The notes under the pieces: generated by a model
Databases searched by the model: none
What the model was told of the DNA's origin: nothing
Seen by the model: only the letters and a program-made list of their open reading frames with translations
Assembly (NCBI GenBank): GCA_947628355.1
Contig: CANQZO010000038.1
Location: 1 to 11,310 of the forward strand
Origin: Candidatus Gastranaerophilales bacterium
GTDB taxonomy: Bacteria; Cyanobacteriota; Vampirovibrionia; Gastranaerophilales; Gastranaerophilaceae
Length of the DNA stretch: 11,310 nt
Direction: 5' to 3'
Shown here: positions 1-5,804 of the stretch, one piece after another
How positions within the stretch are numbered: position 1 is the first letter of the stretch
How the letters are laid out: the number at the start of each line of letters is the position of its first letter
Translations under genes and position numbers: made by a program

Positions 1-470
1 CCCTCCATTCCCGCAACTGCTATTATTACATTTGATTTATTTATGTCATCTATTTTATCAAAGAGTCTGTGAATACCCGAAACGCCTATATCATAGTACC
101 TTTTAACATTGCTCCCGAAAAATTCGGCAGTTAACGCTGCTTCTTCAGCAACGGGTATGTCACCTGTTCCGCCCGTGCAAACGGCAACTTCGCCGATTTT
201 TTCAGTCTCATTCACTGTTAAGGTTAAAACTCGTCCTTTGTCATTGTATTTAATATCGGGTAATTTTTCTTTTAAATAATTATACTGTTCAATATTTGCA
301 CGGGTTCCAAGTACATTTGTTTTATTATCTTTAAATGTTTGAAAAATTTTTAAAAGCTGTTCATTTGTTTTGCATTCACAAAATATGGCTTCAGAATACC
401 CGCGTCTTTTTGTGCGTTCCATATCAAGTTTTGCAAAATCAAGCTCAATATATTTTTTATTATTCTCCAT
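1..470 (-). CDS. larB: Pyridinium-3,5-bisthiocarboxylic acid mononucleotide pathway carboxylase/hydrolase LarB, partial (C-terminus beyond left edge)
   Basis: LarB carboxylates and hydrolyses nicotinic acid adenine dinucleotide, the first step towards the nickel-pincer nucleotide cofactor used by lactate racemase LarA and related enzymes. I translated the minus strand by hand from the ATG at 468-470. It gives 156 complete codons before the window edge, against a usual family length of about 250. The N-terminal part has the family pattern (FAKLDMERTKRRGYSEAIF at 12-30 and VLGTRANIEQ at 53-62). The PurE-like catalytic domain follows, with GGTGDIPVAEEAALTAE at 100-116, YYDIGVSGIHRL at 125-136 and VIIAVAGMEG at the edge. 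A GAGGT ribosome binding site lies 11 nt upstream (482-486). The gene starts 33 nt after the membrane-protein gene on the same strand, so the two may be cotranscribed. LarC, LarE and LarA are not in the window. The family call is strong; the end is missing only because the window stops. Confidence 0.93.
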   Translation of the reverse strand, partial: MENNKKYIELDFAKLDMERTKRRGYSEAIFCECKTNEQLLKIFQTFKDNKTNVLGTRANIEQYNYLKEKLPDIKYNDKGRVLTLTVNETEKIGEVAVCTGGTGDIPVAEEAALTAEFFGSNVKRYYDIGVSGIHRLFDKIDDINKSNVIIAVAGME

Positions 471-503
471 AGAATTATTTTACCTCATAATAACTGTCAT
501 CAG

Positions 504-1535
504 TCAAGATTTATTATTATCACGCTCAAACTGTTTTTTTGTTGCAATCCTGTTTAATAGCGCAACAGCAGCTCCTATTGCCATTGTGTTTATTAAAAAT
601 GTTAATCCGTAAGAGAAATTTTTGCTTTTCAAATACTGTTTTTGCAATTTGCTCGGGAGTTTTAATATATCATCATAAGATTTTGTTATTCCGTTTTCAA
701 TGATTTTTGTATTAAATAACTTATCAAATCCCTTATAGATTGGTTTTTCAATTAATTTTTCTCCGAAGAACAGTAAAGGCACCGTCACTGAAAATCTCCT
801 TGCGTTTTCTTTCCTTTCATATTTATCTCTTGAAGCATAAAAATAACTTGCAATACTGACGGGATAAATAAAAGCTCCATAGTGAGCAAGTTTTAAATCA
901 TTAGTTTTAGTGAAATCAAAATGCTTAACAACGGCAGTTATTGCGGGCTCTAATTTTTTATATATATTATCGTTTTTAGCTGCGGTTAAAATACCTAATG
1001 TTAAAGCAAGTCCGCCCATTGCAGTTAACATTAATTTTTTTATTAAAGATTTAGCTTTATTTTTTCCGTTTTTTTCCTGCTCTTTTTTATCTTTTAGTCC
1101 TACAACCTCCGTAAATTCTTCTTTTCCGCTTTGGCTTGATGTCATAAAATTTCTGACGGGCGCTATTGCAAAAACTAACGGCAGTATAACACTGAAAACA
1201 GAAGCTATTTTGCCAAACTTCGCCAATTTAATATTTTTTAATTGCTCTTTTGAAACGGATTGTATTTCATTAATCGGCATAGACATTAGTCTTGAACCTG
1301 TTTTGTATTTATTTTTAAAAAATTCATTTGTTAACTTAGCTGCAGCAGGTGCCGAAAAATAAAAAAGTGCCGATTCTGCCGTTTCCGCAAATGTTATTTC
1401 TTTTGCTTCTTCTCTGCTTCTTGATATTGCAAGTTTCGGAATAAGACAGCCTCCCGTGTCTCTGACAAACATTCCGATTGATGAGCTTGTCTCCATTCCT
1501 TTTAATATTTTTGTTCCGACTGTTATCCCGTTCAT
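504..1535 (-). CDS. Uncharacterised multi-pass membrane protein, 343 aa
   Basis: I do not recognise a named domain. The protein has about four or five hydrophobic segments (roughly residues 108-128, 167-186, 215-233, a weak one near 248-263, and 308-328). A charged lysine- and glutamate-rich loop lies at about 134-166. The N-terminal 100 residues are soluble-looking and include an RSREEAKEITFAETAESALF stretch. There is no signal peptide and no obvious catalytic motif. The style resembles conserved hypothetical membrane proteins I associate with Gastranaerophilales genomes, from memory only. The ATG at 1535 has no clear Shine-Dalgarno sequence. A TTGACT box lies at 1567-1572 (minus), and AT-rich -10-like hexamers fall so close to the ATG that the transcript would have almost no leader. 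The gene lies 33 nt upstream of larB on the same strand. Codon use and length argue that it is real; its function is unknown. Confidence 0.85.
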   Translation of the reverse strand: MNGITVGTKILKGMETSSSIGMFVRDTGGCLIPKLAISRSREEAKEITFAETAESALFYFSAPAAAKLTNEFFKNKYKTGSRLMSMPINEIQSVSKEQLKNIKLAKFGKIASVFSVILPLVFAIAPVRNFMTSSQSGKEEFTEVVGLKDKKEQEKNGKNKAKSLIKKLMLTAMGGLALTLGILTAAKNDNIYKKLEPAITAVVKHFDFTKTNDLKLAHYGAFIYPVSIASYFYASRDKYERKENARRFSVTVPLLFFGEKLIEKPIYKGFDKLFNTKIIENGITKSYDDILKLPSKLQKQYLKSKNFSYGLTFLINTMAIGAAVALLNRIATKKQFERDNNKS

Positions 1536-1543
1536 ATATCTAT

Positions 1544-1572
1544 ATTAAAAGATGATAGTTATTATCAGTCAA
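1544..1572 (-). promoter_or_regulatory. Possible promoter of the membrane protein-larB pair
   Basis: On the minus strand TTGACT (1567-1572) is followed by TTTAAT after 17 nt, or TAATAT after 19 nt. Either would start transcription within a few bases of the ATG at 1535, and no ribosome binding site is visible there. A TATAAT box further upstream (1580-1585 on the minus strand) lacks a good -35. This is a tentative assignment from box matches. Confidence 0.3.
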
Positions 1573-1606
1573 TATATGGATTATAATTTACTCTTAATAT
1601 AAAATT

Positions 1607-1615
1607 TGTTAAAAT
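1607..1615 (+). promoter_or_regulatory. Extended -10 promoter (TGnTAAAAT) before DUF2207 copy 1
   Basis: The string TGTTAAAAT fits an extended -10 element with TAAAAT at 1610-1615. No good -35 box is seen, as is usual for extended -10 promoters. The same arrangement (AAAATTTGnTAAAATAA) recurs before the second DUF2207 copy at 3544-3552, which supports it. It would start transcription near 1622, just ahead of the AAGGAG at 1625-1630. Confidence 0.5.
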
Positions 1616-1624
1616 AAAAATATT

Positions 1625-1630
1625 AAGGAG
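1625..1630 (+). promoter_or_regulatory. Ribosome binding site that fixes the start of DUF2207 copy 1
   Basis: AAGGAG sits 9 nt before the ATG at 1640. The alternative in-frame TTG at 1631 directly abuts this site with no spacer and cannot be the start, so the reading frame should begin at 1640. Confidence 0.75.
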
Positions 1631-1639
1631 TTGGAAATT

Positions 1640-2923
1640 ATGAGAAATATAAATTATAAAACAGATAATAATGCTAATAAAGGTAATTTAAAATCATTTC
1701 TTATATTTGTAGGGATATTTGTTCTTACTCCGATATTAGTTCCTATAATTTTAATTGTATTTTCATTATTTAATGCTTTATTGGTTGCTTCTCTTGATTA
1801 TGTAATGCCTAATGAATTAAGAGAACCTGTCAGTATCTGTATTCCAATTGTACTTACATTATTTGCGGTTATACTCTGGTTTATATTCGGACGGGATAAA
1901 CATGTTACACAAATTGTCACTTTTGAACCTCCTAAAGATATAAACAGTGCTGAATTAGAACTGAATTGTTACGGCTTTGTTTCCGAAAGAGGCGTTAAAT
2001 CGTTGATTTATTATCTGGCAAGTAAAGATTATTTAAAAATTGAAAAATTAAATAATAATTGTATATTAAGAAAATTAAAACAATACGACGGAAACGATGA
2101 AGCCGAAAAAATGTTTTTCGACGGTATATTTGGCGATGATGTTGAAATCGTAAATTTAAACAAATTAATTACTTTAAATTCATTTTATATTTTGTGTATA
2201 AATGTACAAAAATTAATTAATAAATTAAATAAGGATAATTTTAAAAATAGCAGTACACTTTTTTCGAAAGTTATTATTGTATTAATATGTTCTTTAGGAA
2301 TTGGTTTATCTTTATTATTTACACTTACTGATTATTCTTTTAAATTGTTATGTTCACCATTTTCTTTGCTGTTTTTATTTACTTTTATTGCAATATTAGC
2401 TGCAGTGTATTTTTGCTGTAACTTTGAACAGATGCAAGGTTCTTTGCAGGTAGGCGGTGTAAGTGAACAAACTGCTCGAAGTATAAAAAAACAAAGGAAA
2501 TTATTTACATTACTATTTATGCTTGTTTGGTGTGCAGGCTTTGGCGGGATTCCGCTTTTTATATTATCGCAATATGATATGATCACATTTAATCATCCGA
2601 AAGAAATAATTGTGGGATTAGTTTGTTTAATAATAAGTTTTATATGTGTGAATAACATGCCTCAATTAAGCAGAAAAGGGCGCGAGCTTAAAGGTTTGGC
2701 TATCGGATTTAAAAGATTTTTAGAGGTAACGGAAAAAAGAAGATTTGATGAGTTGATAGAACAAAATCCCAACTATGCTAAGGAGATTTATCCTTATGCT
2801 TTTGCTTTAGGAATAACAGAATCATATATTACTAATTTGGATGTTCTTTCGGCAAGTCAATCTTATTCGGGGGATTATATAGACCCCGAAAGTTTAAAAC
2901 AAATTTATAATATATTAAGATAA
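1640..2923 (+). CDS. DUF2207 family membrane protein lacking the N-terminal extracellular domain, copy 1 (427 aa)
   Basis: The protein matches the C-terminal half of DUF2207 (YciQ-like) proteins. A membrane exit WFIFGRDKHV (80-89) is followed by the PP-containing strand FEPPKDINSAELE (95-107). Next comes a winged-helix-like segment SERGVKSLIYYLASKDYLKIEKL (115-137), and a C-terminal YPYAFALGI motif (384-392). Predicted membrane segments lie at about 18-50, 65-84, 210-229, 236-258, 288-309 and 321-339. Family members are usually 550 residues or more, with a signal peptide and a DUF2207 ectodomain of about 200 residues. Here that part is replaced by one hydrophobic stretch and a short loop. The start is the ATG with a proper ribosome binding site. 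The gene is followed 13 nt later by lemA, a partner commonly found with DUF2207, and then by a paralogue. The biochemical role of the family is unknown. Confidence 0.82.
   Translation: MRNINYKTDNNANKGNLKSFLIFVGIFVLTPILVPIILIVFSLFNALLVASLDYVMPNELREPVSICIPIVLTLFAVILWFIFGRDKHVTQIVTFEPPKDINSAELELNCYGFVSERGVKSLIYYLASKDYLKIEKLNNNCILRKLKQYDGNDEAEKMFFDGIFGDDVEIVNLNKLITLNSFYILCINVQKLINKLNKDNFKNSSTLFSKVIIVLICSLGIGLSLLFTLTDYSFKLLCSPFSLLFLFTFIAILAAVYFCCNFEQMQGSLQVGGVSEQTARSIKKQRKLFTLLFMLVWCAGFGGIPLFILSQYDMITFNHPKEIIVGLVCLIISFICVNNMPQLSRKGRELKGLAIGFKRFLEVTEKRRFDELIEQNPNYAKEIYPYAFALGITESYITNLDVLSASQSYSGDYIDPESLKQIYNILR
2717..2832 (+). repeat. Near-identical repeat shared by the two DUF2207 genes, copy 1
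   Basis: Two tracts here, 2717-2754 (38 nt) and 2786-2832 (47 nt), are base-for-base identical to 4633-4670 and 4702-4748 in the second paralogue. The sequence between them differs at several positions. Identity includes synonymous sites, whereas most of the two genes has diverged. Confidence 0.8.
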
Positions 2924-2936
2924 ATGAGGTGAATAT

Positions 2937-3485
2937 ATGAATATTATTATAATTTCAGCAGGAATAGTTTTAATTGGTTTATTAATATTTGCATATAATA
3001 AAGCAATAGAGCTTAGAAACTATGTAAAAGAAGCGTTTTCAACAATGGATGTTTATTTAAAACAACGCTGGGATTTAATTCCTAATTTAATAGAAGTTGT
3101 AAAAAGCTACGCTGCTCATGAAAAAGGTGTTTTTGAACAGGTTACAAAACTTAGAAGCGCTAATTACAATAAGCTAAAAACTTCGCAAAAAATTGATGTA
3201 AATGAAAAACTTTCAGCAGGTGTATCAAATTTATTAGCTGTAGCTGAGAATTATCCCGAAATAAAAGCAAATCAAAATTATGCGCTCTTAATGACTCAAT
3301 TGGCAGATGTTGAAGAAGATATTGCAAATTCAAGAAAGTATTATAACGGAACGGTTAGAGAATTAAATACTTATGTGGAAACATTCCCTTCTAATATCAT
3401 TTGTGCTTTATTCGGCATTAAACGTGCCAAATTATTTGAAATTAACGAAAATGAAAGAAGCAGTATAAAAGTTAATTTTAATTAG
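2937..3485 (+). CDS. lemA: LemA family membrane-anchored helical protein (182 aa)
   Basis: LemA proteins have one N-terminal membrane anchor and an antiparallel helical domain, and are of unsettled function. Here the anchor is at residues 2-20, ending in AYNKAIELRNYVKEAF. The conserved block YLKQRWDLIPNLIEVVKSYA lies at 40-59, the HEKGVFEQVTKLR stretch at 61-73, and the signature EDIANSRKYYNGTVRELNTY at 127-146, then ETFPSNIICALFG (148-160). The length of 182 is typical. The ATG has a GAGGTG ribosome binding site (2926-2931) and lies 13 nt after the stop of the first DUF2207 gene, so the two are cotranscribed. A second DUF2207 paralogue follows after 91 nt with its own promoter. DUF2207-LemA pairs are a known association, so this trio probably forms one membrane assembly; that last point is inference. 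Confidence 0.95.
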   Translation: MNIIIISAGIVLIGLLIFAYNKAIELRNYVKEAFSTMDVYLKQRWDLIPNLIEVVKSYAAHEKGVFEQVTKLRSANYNKLKTSQKIDVNEKLSAGVSNLLAVAENYPEIKANQNYALLMTQLADVEEDIANSRKYYNGTVRELNTYVETFPSNIICALFGIKRAKLFEINENERSSIKVNFN

Positions 3486-3543
3486 AAAATCAAATTGAGA
3501 AATCCAACTTTTATTTTTTTCTCATAACTTATAATTTAAAATT

Positions 3544-3552
3544 TGATAAAAT
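3544..3552 (+). promoter_or_regulatory. Extended -10 promoter (TGnTAAAAT) before DUF2207 copy 2
   Basis: TGATAAAAT matches the element before copy 1, within a shared context of AAAATTTGnTAAAATAA. Transcription would start near 3559. The 91-nt spacer between lemA and copy 2 holds this element and otherwise only AT-rich sequence. Copy 2 can therefore be expressed independently of the copy 1-lemA transcript. Confidence 0.5.
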
Positions 3553-3576
3553 AAGAATACTAATAAGTTAAGGATT

Positions 3577-4848
3577 ATGAATAATATTGATAATAAAAAA
3601 GTTAATGAATGTAGTATTTTAAAAATTTTCCTCATATTTTTACTGATATTTGTTGTTTGTCCGATAGTATTTCTTATAACAGGTATCCTGTTTTTAATAT
3701 TGGGGCCTATATTAGGTATTTTTCTTGACGAAATAATTTCTAATCATATGAGGGAGCCTGCGTGTATCGGGATTATGCTTATACTAACATTAATTGTTTT
3801 TTTATTATGGTTTGTATTTGGTCGGGATAAACATGTTACGCCGATTGTTAGTTTTGAACCGCCTAAAGATACAAATAGTGCTGAGTTAGAAGTAAATTGT
3901 TACGGTTGTTCTTCCGAGCGGGGGATTAAATCATTAATTTATTATCTTGAAAGTAAAGGTTATTTGAAAATTGAAAAATTAAATAATATTTATGTATTAA
4001 AAAAATTAAAATCTTATGACGGAAATGATGAAGTGGAAAAAGTTTTTTTCGACGGTATATTTAGTGAAGATGAAGAAACTGTAAATTTAAACAGATTTAT
4101 CTCTTCAAATTCCTTTTATTTTTTAAGCACAAATATACAATCAATACTTAGTCAATTAAATAAGGATAATTTTAAGAATGACACTGCAATGGTTTCTAAG
4201 ATATTTATTATGTTGTTGTGTATTGGAGGGATAGGCCTGTCATTATTATTTACACTTCTTGATTATTCTTTAGTATTTATATTTTCACCAATAACCTTGA
4301 TGTTTGGATTTACACTCATTGCAATGTGGGCTGCAGTGTATTTTTGCTGTAATTACAAACAACAAACGCAAGTACCTGTAAGAGTAAACGGTAAATATCC
4401 AAAAAATCACAAAAAACTGTATACAACACTATTTATGCTTTTTTGGTGTGCAGGTTTTGGCGGATTTCCGTTTATTACTATATTACAATATGATATTATC
4501 AAATTTAATCATCCGATAGAAACAATTATTGGATTAGTTTGTTTAATTATATGTTTTATTTGCGTTGTAAATATGCCCAGATTAAGTAAAAAAGGACGTG
4601 AACTAAGAGGTCTTGCTATCGGATTTAAAAAGTTTTTAGAGGTAACGGAAAAAAGAAGATTTGATGAGTTAATCAACCAAAATCCAAATTACGCTAAAGA
4701 AATTTATCCTTATGCTTTTGCTTTAGGAATAACAGAATCATATATTACAGATCTTGATGTTCTTGCAGCAAGCGGATATTATGCAGGTGATGATTTAAAC
4801 CCCGAAAATATAAAGCAAATTTATGATTTATTGAATAAAACAAAATGA
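3577..4848 (+). CDS. DUF2207 family membrane protein lacking the N-terminal extracellular domain, copy 2 (423 aa)
   Basis: This is a clear full-length paralogue of the protein at 1640-2923, with the same architecture. A long N-terminal hydrophobic stretch (about 15-50) is followed by a second membrane segment and WFVFGRDKHV. The FEPPKDTNSAELE strand, the SERGIKSLIYYLESKGYLKIEKL winged-helix-like block, two further membrane hairpins and the C-terminal IYPYAFALGITESYIT follow. It also lacks the DUF2207 ectodomain, so the loss predates the duplication. The start ATG has only AAGGA two bases upstream, unusually close, and no alternative in-frame start precedes the first membrane segment. Translation may be weak or use a different mechanism. 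The stop lies only 5 nt from the stop of the convergent tatC gene, with no hairpin terminator between them. The C-terminal coding region shares long exactly identical DNA tracts with copy 1. Confidence 0.82.
   Translation: MNNIDNKKVNECSILKIFLIFLLIFVVCPIVFLITGILFLILGPILGIFLDEIISNHMREPACIGIMLILTLIVFLLWFVFGRDKHVTPIVSFEPPKDTNSAELEVNCYGCSSERGIKSLIYYLESKGYLKIEKLNNIYVLKKLKSYDGNDEVEKVFFDGIFSEDEETVNLNRFISSNSFYFLSTNIQSILSQLNKDNFKNDTAMVSKIFIMLLCIGGIGLSLLFTLLDYSLVFIFSPITLMFGFTLIAMWAAVYFCCNYKQQTQVPVRVNGKYPKNHKKLYTTLFMLFWCAGFGGFPFITILQYDIIKFNHPIETIIGLVCLIICFICVVNMPRLSKKGRELRGLAIGFKKFLEVTEKRRFDELINQNPNYAKEIYPYAFALGITESYITDLDVLAASGYYAGDDLNPENIKQIYDLLNKTK
4633..4748 (+). repeat. Near-identical repeat shared by the two DUF2207 genes, copy 2
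   Basis: Partner of 2717-2832. It is a direct repeat in the same orientation, about 1.9 kb apart, and lies in the segment encoding the conserved cytoplasm-facing C-terminus. Confidence 0.8.
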
Positions 4849-4853
4849 AAATT

Positions 4854-5564
4854 TCAATTAGAAAATTTAGCAAAAAATAATCCGCTCTCAAATAAAAGGT
4901 ACGAGGGAATTGCCAGCATTAATTGACTTACTATGTCAGGCGGAGTCAGTATTCCTGCAAGTATTAATAAGGCTACCACTACATAAGGTCTTTTATTAGC
5001 AATGGAAGAGTATGATACAATATCTGATTTTATCAGATAAAAAGTGATAACGGGAAGCTGAAACATTAACCCGAATGCTAAAGAAAGCCATAAACCAAGG
5101 TTTATAACTTCAGATATTCTGAATACCGCTTGAATATTCTCTGATTGAAAGGTCAAACCGAATTTTATTATTAAAGGCAGTATCATAAATATGCAAAATA
5201 CAACTCCTGCCGTAAATAAAAAACTTGAAATTAAAACTAAAGATTTAATAAACTTTTTTTCACCTTCATAAAGTGCGGGCAGGATAAAATTCCACAACTG
5301 TTTTGCTATATAAGGAAAACAAATTATTACAGACAGCAAAACTGCCATTTTTATTTGAATTATAAATACTTCGGCAGGCGAAAAGAAATTTAATGTGACT
5401 TTATTTCCGCCTAAAAGAATTTTTATAAAATAATTTAATACCTTTGGAGCGAAATAAAACATAAAAGGTAATACTATCGCAATCGAATACAAGCATTTAA
5501 GAATAGTCTTTCTCAATGCTTCAAGATGAGAAATCAAACTTTCATCTTTTTCTTCATCACTCAT
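4854..5564 (-). CDS. tatC: Sec-independent protein translocase subunit TatC (236 aa)
   Basis: TatC is the six-helix receptor of the twin-arginine translocase, which moves folded, often cofactor-bearing proteins across the cytoplasmic membrane. The cytoplasmic N-terminus carries SHLEALRKTI (12-21). The conserved periplasmic and first-loop region reads FSPAEVFIIQIK (61-72), then PYIAKQLWNFILPALYEGEKK (84-104), whose acidic residue E102 matches the signal-binding loop. Later helices include FQLPVI (168-173) and LTPPDIVSQ (206-214). The length is typical. The canonical HLxELR motif reads HLEALR here, so the usual glutamate is alanine with a glutamate one residue earlier; similar variants occur in other TatC proteins, as I recall. 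The gene starts 2 nt after the tatA stop, without a strong ribosome binding site of its own, which suggests translational coupling. It is the last gene of an operon whose first two products look like Tat substrates. Confidence 0.95.
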   Translation of the reverse strand: MSDEEKDESLISHLEALRKTILKCLYSIAIVLPFMFYFAPKVLNYFIKILLGGNKVTLNFFSPAEVFIIQIKMAVLLSVIICFPYIAKQLWNFILPALYEGEKKFIKSLVLISSFLFTAGVVFCIFMILPLIIKFGLTFQSENIQAVFRISEVINLGLWLSLAFGLMFQLPVITFYLIKSDIVSYSSIANKRPYVVVALLILAGILTPPDIVSQLMLAIPSYLLFESGLFFAKFSN

Positions 5565-5566
5565 TA

Positions 5567-5782
5567 TTATATTTCATCGCTCTTAAATTCTGTCGGAGGC
5601 TCTTGTGAGTCTTCTATTGCGGTTTTACTTTCATCCGTTTCTTTTTTTATGACATCTTTGGCCTTTTTAAATTCATAAGATGCTCTGCCGAGAGCTCTTG
5701 CGAGTTCGGGTATTCTTTTTCCTCCGAATAAGAGCAATATAACAACAATTATTAAAGTTATTTCCGTTATACCAAGCGACAT
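5567..5782 (-). CDS. tatA: Sec-independent protein translocase subunit TatA/E (71 aa)
   Basis: TatA oligomerises around TatC to let folded proteins cross the membrane. The protein is a classic small TatA. It has one N-terminal membrane helix (about 3-19) with a polar E7, then the FG hinge and GGKRIPELARALG (20-32) that begin the amphipathic helix, and finally a charged lysine- and glutamate-rich tail. An AAGGAG ribosome binding site lies 6 nt upstream (5789-5794). No separate TatB is present in the window, so this is a minimal TatAC set in which one TatA-type protein presumably does both jobs. It lies 22 nt after the polyferredoxin gene and 2 nt before tatC. Confidence 0.95.
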   Translation of the reverse strand: MSLGITEITLIIVVILLLFGGKRIPELARALGRASYEFKKAKDVIKKETDESKTAIEDSQEPPTEFKSDEI

Positions 5783-5804
5783 ATTTTTCTCCTTTTAAAA
5801 AAGA

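Noticed and set aside
910..1362. 150-aa plus-strand open frame opposite the membrane protein
   Set aside because: It is an antisense shadow of the 343-aa gene with no ribosome binding site or family signal. The minus-strand frame is longer and in an operon with larB.
491..1575. Similar ATCAGTCAA-containing 20-mers at 491-510 and 1556-1575 flanking the 343-aa gene, considered as insertion direct repeats
   Set aside because: Only 15 of 20 positions match, one lies inside the operon, and there is no transposase or terminal inverted repeat.
1631..1639. TTG start for DUF2207 copy 1
   Set aside because: It directly abuts the AAGGAG ribosome binding site. The ATG at 1640 has correct 9-nt spacing.
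2332..2586. 84-aa minus-strand open frame within DUF2207 copy 1
   Set aside because: It is antisense to a well-supported coding region, shows no recognisable protein pattern and is absent from copy 2.
3496..3524. TGAGAAA/TTTCTCA stem after lemA as a terminator
   Set aside because: The stem is AT-rich with a 15-nt loop and no following T-run, so it is unlikely to terminate transcription.
4841..4875. AAATTT-rich inverted sequence at the convergent gene ends as a bidirectional terminator
   Set aside because: Stems are very short and AT-only, and they overlap both coding ends. Nothing distinguishes them from background composition.
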